Part shown: one piece after another, positions 6,770 through 13,546 of the stretch
Numbering within the stretch: the stretch's first letter is position 1
Layout of the letters: every line of letters begins with the position of its first letter
Origin: Polyangiaceae bacterium
Lineage (GTDB): Bacteria; Myxococcota_A; Polyangia; Polyangiales; Polyangiaceae
Direction: 5' to 3'
Assembly: GCA_023150915.1 (NCBI GenBank)
Contig: JAKLKA010000036.1
Coordinates: 1-55,981, forward strand
DNA length: 55,981 bases
Position numbers and translations under genes: made by a program
Notes under the pieces: model-generated
The model's input: the letters and a program-made list of their open reading frames with translations, nothing else
Told to the model about the DNA's origin: nothing
Database searches by the model: none

Positions 6770-6777
6770 TAGCAATC

Positions 6778-7590
6778 ATGATGGATGATCTGAAGCACCT
6801 GCTGCTGATCGCCGAGCGCGGCAGCTTCACGCGCGCGGCCCGGGTGGCCCACCTCACCCAGCCCGCGCTCAGCGTGTCGATTCAGCGGCTGGAACAGGCG
6901 TTCGGCGCGCGGCTGCTGGACCGCGGCCGACACGGGGCCGCGCTCACCCCCGCCGGGCACGAGGTCGCCTCGCGCGCGCGCGTTGCCCTGGCCGCCATCG
7001 AAGATGCGCGCCGCGCCGTGGCCGAGCTCGCGGGGCTCGAGAAGGGCGTGGTGCGCATCGGCGCCGGCGCCACCACCGCGACCTATCTCTTGCCGCCGCT
7101 CTTGGCGCGCTATCGCAAGCAGCACCCCGGCGTGCGCATCGTGCTCAAAGAGCTGACCCGCGCCGAGGCCGGTGACCAGCTCGAGCGGGGCGAGCTCGAT
7201 CTGGCGGTGCTCACCGGCCCCGAGGGCGAGCACTGGCGCGACGACGCGTTCGTGCTGGTGGCGGCCCCGGGGGTGAAGCTGGCCGGGGCGCCGTTTCTGA
7301 CCTTTCCGCGGGGCACCGTCACCCGCGCGATGCTCGACCGGCACTTCCCCGAGGCCGAGATCGTGATGGAGCTGGGCAGCATTGCCGCCATCAAGCACCA
7401 CGTGGCCGAAGGCATCGGTGTGGCTCTGATCAGCCTGGCCGCCGTCGAGCGGGACGTGAAGCAGGGTCGGCTGTCGCGCTTGCGCCACCCGGCCACGCCC
7501 ATCCCGCGCGAGCTGGTGCTCTGCCATCGCGGCGTCGCGCGCCTGCCGCCTGCCGCCGCGGCGCTGCGCGAGCTGCTGCTCGCGGCCTAG
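6778..7590 (+). CDS. LysR-family transcriptional regulator
   Basis: 270 residues. The N-terminal winged helix-turn-helix is canonical (LLLIAERGSFTRAARVAHLTQPALSVSIQRLE, residues about 7-40, written here in two parts by function: recognition helix TQPALSVSIQRLE). The C-terminal effector domain (90-265) is shorter than the usual 200 residues. ATG 6778 and 6781 are both possible and start the family pattern exactly. LysR proteins bind upstream of a divergent target and change activity on binding a small ligand; here that is the TSUP exporter gene eight bases away, so the binding site must extend into one of the coding starts. The 3' end abuts palindromic repeat C. Confidence 0.9.
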   Translation: MMDDLKHLLLIAERGSFTRAARVAHLTQPALSVSIQRLEQAFGARLLDRGRHGAALTPAGHEVASRARVALAAIEDARRAVAELAGLEKGVVRIGAGATTATYLLPPLLARYRKQHPGVRIVLKELTRAEAGDQLERGELDLAVLTGPEGEHWRDDAFVLVAAPGVKLAGAPFLTFPRGTVTRAMLDRHFPEAEIVMELGSIAAIKHHVAEGIGVALISLAAVERDVKQGRLSRLRHPATPIPRELVLCHRGVARLPPAAAALRELLLAA

Positions 7591-7591
7591 A

Positions 7592-7654
7592 TCAGACTCG
7601 ACTTTCGCTATTCGCGAAAGTCTCGGGCTACAGGCTTCAGGCTGCAGACTTCAG
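7592..7654 (+). repeat. Palindromic repeat, copy C (inverted relative to B)
   Basis: Begins two bases after the LysR stop. The box CAGACTCG (complement of CGAGTCTG) is followed by a perfect 9-bp hairpin GACTTTCGC / GCGAAAGTC with a five-base loop (7600-7622) and then by CAGGCTTCAGGCTGCAGACTTCAG-like tandem motifs (7631-7654). Its reverse complement aligns over its whole length with copies A and B, but the stem is diverged, with compensating changes on both arms. That is the mark of selection for, or copying of, the hairpin. Confidence 0.7.
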
Positions 7655-7731
7655 CAGAGCAAAGAGCGAGAAAAGGATGACGTTGAACGACCACTGCAGG
7701 CGCTTCGACCGAAACCTCCCTTCTGCCGAAG

Positions 7732-7799
7732 CTGAAGCCTGGAGTCTGGAGCCTGATGCCGGGAGGGTTTCGCCCGAAAAGGGCGAAACCCGAGTCAGA
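7732..7799 (-). repeat. Palindromic repeat, copy B
   Basis: CTGAAGCCTGGAGTCTGG-type motifs (7732-7755) lead to a perfect 11-bp hairpin GGGTTTCGCCC / GGGCGAAACCC with a GAAAA loop (7765-7791) and the box CGAGTCAGAG (7791-7800), inside which lies the stop codon of the metalloprotease gene. It faces copy C across a 77-base spacer in which I see no gene, so the convergent LysR and metalloprotease genes are separated by an inverted pair of the same element, resembling a BIME made of two REPs. Confidence 0.75.
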
Positions 7800-9438
7800 G
7801 CGCGAGCGTCTGGGGCGAGCCCGGGACGCGGATCGCCTGGGCGCCGGCGGGCCAGGGGCCGTCGTCGCGCAAGAGCAAGAACTCGGTGGTGCCGTCGTGC
7901 CCGACCGGCAGGGTGAAGCCCTTGATCGTCCCCAGCACCGCCCCCGAGCCGTCGAGCACGTCGACAGGCCGCTCGGCGCCGAGCACCGGCCAGGGCGTGT
8001 CGATGGCAGAGCCCCACGCGAGCGAGCCGCCCTCGGCGACGATCGCCGTGCGGAACTTGCCGGGGGCGCGCAGCTGATCCTTCGAGACCGCCATCGAGCC
8101 GGCGCCGTTCACGTAGGCGATGCGCTTGAACATCTTGTTGAACGTCCAGTCTGCGGTCCAGTTCGGATCGCAGTAGCTCATGATGTCCTTGTACTTGCCG
8201 GGGTCGACGAAGCCCTTGGTGAGGACGTCCCAGCCCTGGGTGCCGATGCTGGCCCCGGAATAGGGGTACGCCGGGTCGACGTTCTGCGGCATCACGCCGC
8301 CCTGCCCGCACGGCGCGTGGATCAGCCCCAGGGTGTGACCCAGCTCGTGGGCCATGGTCTCGGGCGAGCCGGGGTTGCCGTCGGCGGCGAAGAAGCCCAG
8401 GCCCATGCCCGTGCGGCCGATCACGTCGTTCGGCTGCGGCGTGGTCGAGAGGCCGGCGACGCACGCTCCCTGACACCACTGCATGAACGAGTTACCGGGG
8501 GTGAAGATGCCGTAGTAGTAGGTCTGCGCCGGCGGCTTGTCGGACGAGCGAAGCTGCATCAGCCAGCTCAAGAGCTGACTCCAGCCCGAGCCGTTGCGCT
8601 GCGGGGCCGCCCCGCCATAGTTGACGGGGGCGCGCACCTCGATCTTCAGATCGGCGACCGGGTACATCTTGAACAGGGTGTCGCGGTAGGTCTGAATTTC
8701 GCTCTGACCCAGCTTGGGCGTGACGCCGCCGACCACGATCGGCACCAGCATCACGGTGTACGTGCCCGCGTTCTGCGCCGCCAGGTTCACCGCGCCGAAC
8801 TTCGCCTTGTCGCTGGTGCCGGCAAAGCTGCCGGCGCCCGCCTCGAGCAAGCTCACGCTGTAGGCCTGGCCGGGCTTGATGGCGCCCGGCGGGATCGGCA
8901 CCTGGATGGTCGAGTTCGGATCGCCCTCGTTCGACGGGCCGCCGATGAACGCCTTGCCGTCGAACAGGCCCGCGCCACCCAGATCGACCCGCGCCACGAT
9001 CTCGCGCGCCTGATAGCCGGCCTCGGGCGTCACGAACACCCGGAACACGCCCTCGCGATCCGCCACCACCGGCGCGTTGCGCGGCGGCTCGCCCCAGTCC
9101 TTCATCAGCGGCACGCGCACCGCTTGATAGATGTCGATCTCGCTCATCGCCAGGCCCTTGGCCAGCTCGCCGGCGGGCAGCGTGCCCCCGCTGCCGCCGG
9201 TGGCTGCGCCGCCGCTGCCGCCCCCGCCCGAGGTGCCGCCGGTGCTGCTCAGGCCGCACGCGGGCGCGCACTGGGCCAGGTTGCCGGTGGTGCAGACGCA
9301 CAGGTCGTAACAGCTGCCGCAGGCCGAGCACGAGTTGTTCGAGCAGTTCGGGTTTGCGGCGTTGTCATCCGACGAGCCACACGAGACGACGAGCAAGCCA
9401 GCGGCCGCGAGCAGCGAAAGCGGAAGAAAACGAGTCAT
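7795..9438 (-). CDS. Exported zinc metalloprotease lipoprotein (HExxHxxGxxH type)
   Basis: 547 residues. Signal peptide and lipobox LLVVSC (Cys20); then a Cys-rich segment (32-61, at least nine Cys), a Gly/Ser/Thr linker (66-86), a beta-rich region and a metalloprotease domain. The zinc motif HELGHTLGLIH (His364, Glu365, His368, His374) and a downstream Met-turn (DIMSYCD, Met420) mark a metzincin-like peptidase. The C-terminal 100 residues look like a beta domain. It should be anchored outside, degrading or processing proteins at the cell surface. The start is supported by GGGAGCC ahead of ATG 9438. A 14-bp palindrome lies about 45 bases upstream. Its stop codon lies in palindromic repeat B. 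Confidence 0.88.
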   Translation of the reverse strand: MTRFLPLSLLAAAGLLVVSCGSSDDNAANPNCSNNSCSACGSCYDLCVCTTGNLAQCAPACGLSSTGGTSGGGGSGGAATGGSGGTLPAGELAKGLAMSEIDIYQAVRVPLMKDWGEPPRNAPVVADREGVFRVFVTPEAGYQAREIVARVDLGGAGLFDGKAFIGGPSNEGDPNSTIQVPIPPGAIKPGQAYSVSLLEAGAGSFAGTSDKAKFGAVNLAAQNAGTYTVMLVPIVVGGVTPKLGQSEIQTYRDTLFKMYPVADLKIEVRAPVNYGGAAPQRNGSGWSQLLSWLMQLRSSDKPPAQTYYYGIFTPGNSFMQWCQGACVAGLSTTPQPNDVIGRTGMGLGFFAADGNPGSPETMAHELGHTLGLIHAPCGQGGVMPQNVDPAYPYSGASIGTQGWDVLTKGFVDPGKYKDIMSYCDPNWTADWTFNKMFKRIAYVNGAGSMAVSKDQLRAPGKFRTAIVAEGGSLAWGSAIDTPWPVLGAERPVDVLDGSGAVLGTIKGFTLPVGHDGTTEFLLLRDDGPWPAGAQAIRVPGSPQTLAL

Positions 9439-9479
9439 TTAGGCTCCCAGGTCCGGGCATTGGAGCATGGACTGAGCGT

Positions 9480-9493
9480 TTGGCGAGCGCCAA
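9480..9493. promoter_or_regulatory. Palindrome upstream of the metalloprotease gene
   Basis: TTGGCG-AG-CGCCAA is a perfect 6+2+6 palindrome in the 99-base gap between the dipeptidase gene and the metalloprotease start. It has no T tract, so an operator is likelier than a terminator. No regulator in the window can be assigned to it. Confidence 0.35.
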
Positions 9494-9537
9494 GTGCACG
9501 TGCGCCCACCCTCCCTGACCGCCCAGCCTGGAAACTT

Positions 9538-10788
9538 TCAGCAGCCTTGGAGCCCGGAGTCGCGATCGAGCCCTTGCCAGTAGCGCGGGAGGCGGCCCGA
9601 GACGCGGGCGGCCAGCGTGGTCTCCCACCGCGCCTCGAGGGCCGCCGCCGCTGCGAAGGCCTCGTCGGGCTCGGCCGCGAGGTGATCGCGTTCGAAGGCA
9701 TCGCGCTCCGGGGCGATCAGCGCCAGCGCCGCGGCCAGATCTCGAAGCGCGATTCGATGCAGCCGCTCGTGGCGCCACCACAGCGTCGTCGGATCGAAGC
9801 GACCGGTGGGCGAGCCGATCGGGGGCAGCGCGCGCCCGAGCTGGACCGGCTTGAACAACGAGAGGCACGCTGCCGAGGTCGCGGTGACGAACACCCGAGA
9901 GGTCGCGGACAGCTCTGCCACCAACGAGCCGACGGTCTGCCCGTGCGCGCGCGTGGGCAAAGCGCCGGCGTGCGCGCACACCGTCTGGCGCAGCTCGCGA
10001 TGCGCGCGCGCGGGACGATCGGGCGAGCCGTGCTGACGCAGCGTCGCCATGCCCCGCAAGAGCGAGGGCGGGTGCGCGCCGAGAAACCCCTCGCTGCACG
10101 CGCGCCGCCGGGCGGCGGCCGCGGCCAGCGTGATCGGCGCGTCGCCGAACGTCCGGGCGAAATCGACCCGGGTTTTGCCGGGATCCAGCCGATAGTCGCG
10201 AGCCTTGGCCGCGAGCCCGTCGCAGGCCAGCTCCCAGTCGTCACCGAGCGTGAGCCCGTTGGAGATCGCTCGCACTCCGACCACGCGTTTGGCGACCCAG
10301 GCGCGAGCCGCGCTCTCGAGCACCCAGGCTTGCTCGGGGTCGGCGATCAAGAAGCTGTTGTGATAGCGAAACGACGCGCGCTGCCCGGCGGCGCCGCCCT
10401 GGCCGTGGGTCTCGATCAGCTCACCGATCAGCCGCACGGCTGGGTGCGCCGAGGTCGCCCGCTCGAGTGCCAGCCGCACCAGGTCCATGCCGGTGAGCCC
10501 CGAGGCGGCGTGCGGCGCACGGGTGAACACCGCCTCGTTGCCGATCGCCACGCCCGCGTCGTTCACGCCCATCTCGGCGCCCCACATCCAGTAGGGTCGG
10601 CAGAGCAGCGCGGCGCGGGTGAGCGGGGCCGCCGGCACGTCCGCGAAAGTGCAGTGCGTGATCGCCTCGGTGCGCGCCGGCCCAAGCTCCACCGCCTGCG
10701 CTTCGCCGGGCTCGCGATCGCTGTTCTTCCCGAACAGCATGCGGCCGTTTTCGGAGGCCTCGGGCGTGGCTACGAAGGTGTCGCACAT
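9538..10788 (-). CDS. C69-family dipeptidase (secernin-like)
   Basis: 416 residues from ATG 10788. The protein starts MCDTFVA: Cys2 is the N-terminal nucleophile of C69/secernin Ntn hydrolases, so only the initiator Met must be removed for activation. Further family segments are FGKNSDREPGEAQAV, the PYWMWGAEMGVNDAGVAIGNEA region and SFLIADPEQAWVLE. C69 enzymes cleave dipeptides or amide bonds. There is no signal peptide, so it is cytoplasmic. The start codon lies only about 40 bases from the divergent rrf2 start, so the two may share a control region. The C-terminal 150 residues are helical and less typical. Substrate is unknown. Confidence 0.85.
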   Translation of the reverse strand: MCDTFVATPEASENGRMLFGKNSDREPGEAQAVELGPARTEAITHCTFADVPAAPLTRAALLCRPYWMWGAEMGVNDAGVAIGNEAVFTRAPHAASGLTGMDLVRLALERATSAHPAVRLIGELIETHGQGGAAGQRASFRYHNSFLIADPEQAWVLESAARAWVAKRVVGVRAISNGLTLGDDWELACDGLAAKARDYRLDPGKTRVDFARTFGDAPITLAAAAARRRACSEGFLGAHPPSLLRGMATLRQHGSPDRPARAHRELRQTVCAHAGALPTRAHGQTVGSLVAELSATSRVFVTATSAACLSLFKPVQLGRALPPIGSPTGRFDPTTLWWRHERLHRIALRDLAAALALIAPERDAFERDHLAAEPDEAFAAAAALEARWETTLAARVSGRLPRYWQGLDRDSGLQGC

Positions 10789-10830
10789 GGGTTCTTGACA
10801 AATCCGATGCGTGAATGCACAAAACGGCTC
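10789..10830. promoter_or_regulatory. Divergent control region between the dipeptidase and the rrf2-cys operon
   Basis: This 42-base gap contains TTGACA (10795-10800), a perfect -35 for the operon; 17 bases on lies CACAAA, a poor -10. GTGAATGCAC (10811-10820) is a short imperfect dyad over the expected -10, where an autoregulating Rrf2 protein could bind. The AT-rich character stands out from the surroundings. Confidence 0.45.
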
Positions 10831-11295
10831 GTGAAGCTGTCGAACAAGGGCCGATACGCCGTTCGGGCGCTGTTCGACATCGCCTTCTACAACGACGGCC
10901 GGCCCACCCAGGTCAAGGACATCGCGGAGCGTCAGGGCATTCCCCCGCGGTTTCTGGAGCAGATCTTCCAGGACCTGAAGCGCGCCAACATCGTCGGCAG
11001 CAAGCGCGGGCCCCAGGGCGGGTACAGCCTGGCCCGGCGCGCGGCCGAGATCCGGCTGGGCGACGTGGTGCGCGCGCTCGAGGGGCCGATCACGCTCGGC
11101 GACAAGGCCGAGCCCGGGGCGCGGCGCGGCAAGATCGGGGCGGACGGCCGCAGCGTCACCGACGCCGTCTTCCGCGATCTGTCCCAGCGCATCGAGGCCT
11201 GCTTCGACGCGGTGACCATCGCCGACATCTGTGGCCGAGCCGACGAGCTCGGCATTCACCGCCCTCGCGGGCAGCGCTACGTCTATGTCATCTGA
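10831..11295 (+). CDS. Rrf2-family regulator (CymR-like), predicted CysK-binding tail
   Basis: 154 residues from GTG 10831, which gives the family start MKLSNKGRYAVRAL; an in-frame ATG at 10807 would add eight residues. The winged helix-turn-helix (about 1-70) includes the wing GSKRGPQGGYSLAR. The three-Cys iron-sulfur loop of IscR is absent; only two Cys remain, near residues 124 and 134. This resembles CymR, which in Bacillus controls cysteine metabolism in complex with CysK. The C-terminus reads RGQRYVYVI; a terminal Ile after a Tyr/Val stretch is the feature by which serine acetyltransferase tails insert into the CysK active site. The stop overlaps the cysK start region by 11 bases. It probably represses or activates this operon in response to cysteine precursor levels. 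Confidence 0.88.
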   Translation: MKLSNKGRYAVRALFDIAFYNDGRPTQVKDIAERQGIPPRFLEQIFQDLKRANIVGSKRGPQGGYSLARRAAEIRLGDVVRALEGPITLGDKAEPGARRGKIGADGRSVTDAVFRDLSQRIEACFDAVTIADICGRADELGIHRPRGQRYVYVI

Positions 11296-12250
11296 CGGCC
11301 TGCCCCCCCTGCCCGCGCACCCCTGCGTCTACGGCAGCGTCCTCGAGCTGATCGGCGACACGCCGCTGGTCGAGATCGCCAAACTCGGGCGGGGCGCACC
11401 CCGCGGGCGCGTGCTCGCCAAGATGGAGCACATCAACCCCGGCGGCTCGGTGAAGGATCGGATCTGCCTGGCGATGATCGAGCGCGCCGAGCGAGAGGGG
11501 AAGCTGGGGCCGGGCGGCACGGTGATCGAGCCGACCAGCGGCAACACCGGCATCGGCCTGGCGCTGGTGGCCCGCCAGCGGGGCTATCGCTGCATCTTGA
11601 CCATGCCCGAGAGCATGAGCCTGGAGCGGCGACAGTTGCTCGCGGCGCTGGGCGCCGACGTTCGCCTCACGCCCGAGGCAGACCAGATGGACGGCGCCAT
11701 CGCCCTGGCTCGAGAGCTGGCCGCCGCCACGCCCGGTGCGTTCATGCCGCAGCAGTTCGAGAACCAGGCCAACCCCGACGTGCACTACGGCGACACCTTC
11801 CGCGAGATCGTGCACGCCCTGGGCTCCGAGCCGGTGCACGCGTTCGTGGCGGCGGTCGGCACCGGCGGCACGGTGAGCGGCGTGGGTCGCGCGCTGTCGG
11901 AGCGCTTCGCCGGCTGCCGCGTGATCGCCGTCGAGCCCGAGAGCTCGGCCACGCTCTCGCGCGGCGAGAAGGGCCCCAGCAAGATCCAGGGGATCGCGGC
12001 GGGGTTCGTGCCGAAGAACTACGATCCGTCGGTTCCCCACCAGGTGCGCACCGTGTCCGACGAGCAGGCCCACCGGGTCAAGCGCGAGCTGGGCCTTCGC
12101 GAAGGCCTGCTGGTGGGGCTCAGCGCCGGTGCCAACGTCTCCGTCGCGCTCGACGTGGCGCGGGAGCTCGGGCCCGGAAAGAACGTGGTCACCGTGCTGT
12201 GCGACACGGGCGAACGCTACTTCAGCCTCGATGAATACTTTCAGGACTGA
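11285..12250 (+). CDS. cysK: Cysteine synthase (O-acetylserine sulfhydrylase)
   Basis: 321 residues from ATG 11285, overlapping rrf2 by 11 bases. A fold-type II PLP enzyme: Lys57 in NPGGSVKDR carries the cofactor, TSGNTG binds the substrate carboxylate, GTGGT holds the PLP phosphate, and the C-terminal GLSAGAN segment places the Ser that contacts the pyridine nitrogen. It condenses O-acetylserine with sulfide. The N-terminal 20 residues are longer than usual. A second PLP cysteine synthase (cysM, 13543-14493) in the same operon suggests a division of labour: free sulfide here, the carrier thiocarboxylate there. The gene overlaps the E1 gene by 20 bases. Confidence 0.93.
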   Translation: MSSDGLPPLPAHPCVYGSVLELIGDTPLVEIAKLGRGAPRGRVLAKMEHINPGGSVKDRICLAMIERAEREGKLGPGGTVIEPTSGNTGIGLALVARQRGYRCILTMPESMSLERRQLLAALGADVRLTPEADQMDGAIALARELAAATPGAFMPQQFENQANPDVHYGDTFREIVHALGSEPVHAFVAAVGTGGTVSGVGRALSERFAGCRVIAVEPESSATLSRGEKGPSKIQGIAAGFVPKNYDPSVPHQVRTVSDEQAHRVKRELGLREGLLVGLSAGANVSVALDVARELGPGKNVVTVLCDTGERYFSLDEYFQD

Positions 12251-12980
12251 CCCGCAGCGGCTCGCCCAGAAGAGCGCCTTGGTCGTCGGTGTCGGCGGCC
12301 TGGGGTGCCCTGCGGCGTTGGCCCTGGTGCGCGCGGGCGTCGGCCGAGTGGTGCTCTGCGACGACGATCGGGTCGAGGCCGCCAATCTGCACCGTCAGAT
12401 CTTGTTCGACGAGCGCGACGTGGGGCGCGACAAGTTGGACGCCGCCTTCGACACGCTGCGGGCCCGCGGCGGCACCGCGCGCGGCCTCGAGCGGGTTCAC
12501 GGGCGCCTCTTGCCCGACACGGCCCGCGCGCTGGTTCAGGGCGTGGACGTGGTGCTCGAGGGGTCGGACAATTTCGCCACCAAGTTCTTGGCGGCAGACG
12601 CCTGTCACCTCGAGCAGCGGGCCGTGGTGCACGGCGCCGCCATTCGCTGGCACGGCACCGCCTGGCTGGTGCCACCGGGCGGCGCCCCCTGCTATCGCTG
12701 CCTGTTCGAAGACGTGCCGATGGGGGCCCAAGCGGGCTGCTCCGAGGCCGGCGTGATGGGCCCGGTGGTGGGCGTGGTGGGGGCGCTGATGGCCGATCTG
12801 GCGCTCCGCTGGCTGACCGGTGACACGAGCGCGGTGGGCAGCATCTGGAGCTACGACGGCAAGCGGGACCGGTTGCGCGCCAGCGCGGTGCCCGCGCGCC
12901 CCGCGTGCCCGCTCTGCGGGCAGCGGCAGATCGCGGAATTGATCGAATCAGCGTACGTATCTGGCATCTGCACGACCTGA
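12231..12980 (+). CDS. E1-like adenylyltransferase (ThiF/MoeB/HesA family) lacking the N-terminal Arg-Gln helix
   Basis: 249 residues from ATG 12231 inside the end of cysK. It has the Rossmann nucleotide motif GVGGLG (20-25), the acidic turn CDDDRVE (43-49), Arg55 in NLHRQ, Lys68, Asp113 in EGSDN, two zinc Cys pairs (Cys154/157 CYRC and Cys226/229 CPLC) and Cys170 in CSEAGVMGP, where ThiF/MoeB relatives keep a conserved Cys. E1-like enzymes adenylate the C-terminal Gly of a ubiquitin-fold sulfur carrier, here the CysO-type protein encoded next. MoeB and ThiF begin with about 30 residues bearing RQ, whose Arg enters the partner's ATP site; this protein has only 14 residues before the first strand. 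Upstream sequence in frame is cysK shadow, so the absence is not a start-site error. There is no rhodanese domain. Confidence 0.92.
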   Translation: MNTFRTDPQRLAQKSALVVGVGGLGCPAALALVRAGVGRVVLCDDDRVEAANLHRQILFDERDVGRDKLDAAFDTLRARGGTARGLERVHGRLLPDTARALVQGVDVVLEGSDNFATKFLAADACHLEQRAVVHGAAIRWHGTAWLVPPGGAPCYRCLFEDVPMGAQAGCSEAGVMGPVVGVVGALMADLALRWLTGDTSAVGSIWSYDGKRDRLRASAVPARPACPLCGQRQIAELIESAYVSGICTT

Positions 12981-12992
12981 GAGGAGACCATC

Positions 12993-13265
12993 ATGGAGGT
13001 AACGGTTCGGATCCCCACCCCCCTGCGCTCGCTGACGGGCGGTGAAGAGGCAGTCAAGGTGACCGGCGCCACGGTGCGCGCCGTGATCGACGGCCTGGAG
13101 AAGGCGCACCCCGGCATGAAGGACCGGCTCTTGGACGACAAGGGCGTGCGGCGGTTCGTGAACATCTACGTGGGCGAAGAGGACATTCGCTTCCTCGACG
13201 GGCTCGAGACCGCGCTCGAGAACGGACAGGAGATCAGCATCGTTCCCGCGATCGCAGGGGGCTGA
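12993..13265 (+). CDS. CysO/ThiS/MoaD-type sulfur-carrier protein
   Basis: 90 residues of beta-grasp fold ending in the diagnostic Gly-Gly (VPAIAGG), where a thiocarboxylate is formed. PTPLRSLTGG and EISIVPAIAGG are the first and last strand regions as in MoaD and CysO. ATG 12993 is preceded by GAGGAG at six bases. Placement between an E1 and cysM/JAMM genes points to CysO: the E1 adenylates the C-terminus, sulfide replaces AMP, CysM uses the thiocarboxylate and the JAMM protease clips the product. A MoaD role in molybdopterin synthesis is unlikely because no moaE or other cofactor genes are near. Confidence 0.9.
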   Translation: MEVTVRIPTPLRSLTGGEEAVKVTGATVRAVIDGLEKAHPGMKDRLLDDKGVRRFVNIYVGEEDIRFLDGLETALENGQEISIVPAIAGG

Positions 13266-13267
13266 CC

Positions 13268-13546
13268 ATGAGCTCGCGCCAGCTGCTCTTGCCCGAGGTG
13301 GGCCCCGCGGGGCAGGCCAAGATCCAGGCCCTGCCTTGCGAGGTTCGGGGCTCCGACGGCGCGATCATCGAGGCCGAGTACCTGCACCGCGCGGGCGTGG
13401 AGCGGCTCGAGCTGCTCCCGGGGCGCGAGCCCGAGCCGTTCGCTCACGAGGCCGCGTTCCGCTTCGCGGCCTCGCGCCGGGTGGCGGCGGGGGCGTGGCG
13501 CGCGCTCCGCAAGATCCGGCGCGCGCTGGAGCTGGAGGGCGCATGA
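13268..13546 (+). CDS. Truncated E1-like protein (Arg-Gln helix plus degenerate Rossmann unit), putative E1 partner
   Basis: 92 residues. It opens MSSRQLLLPEVGPAGQAKIQ, almost exactly the start of MoeB/ThiF proteins, with Arg4-Gln5 at the place of MoeB Arg14-Gln15. The next stretch still follows the first Rossmann beta-alpha-beta (LPCEVRGSDGAIIEAEYL, then HRAGVERLELLPG), but the GxGGxG loop is gone and cannot bind ATP. After about residue 52 it leaves the family and ends in a basic helix (RVAAGAWRALRKIRRALE). It lies two bases after the carrier gene and overlaps cysM by ATGA, with its own GGGGG ribosome site, so it is a maintained gene. I infer a pseudo-E1 that donates the Arg finger missing from the E1 at 12231-12980. 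Confidence 0.8.
   Translation: MSSRQLLLPEVGPAGQAKIQALPCEVRGSDGAIIEAEYLHRAGVERLELLPGREPEPFAHEAAFRFAASRRVAAGAWRALRKIRRALELEGA

Noticed and set aside
7756-10806. A plus-strand open frame of about 1,000 codons ahead of rrf2
   Set aside because: It lies opposite the metalloprotease and dipeptidase genes, is His/Arg/Gly-rich and low in protein character; it is the antisense shadow of GC-rich genes. Only the last 154 codons (rrf2) are real.
9538-11259. Extension of the C69 dipeptidase by about 157 residues at its N-terminus
   Set aside because: The nucleophile Cys must be residue 2 after MCDTF; the extension is the shadow of rrf2.
12993-13265. The Gly-Gly carrier as MoaD or ThiS
   Set aside because: No moaE, thiG or other cofactor genes nearby; cysM and JAMM neighbours fit CysO.
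12231-13546. The 92-residue frame as a dying pseudogene of a full E1
   Set aside because: It keeps the RQ helix almost unchanged, has its own ribosome site, good codon bias and tight overlaps on both sides, which argues for a kept gene; decay cannot be fully excluded.
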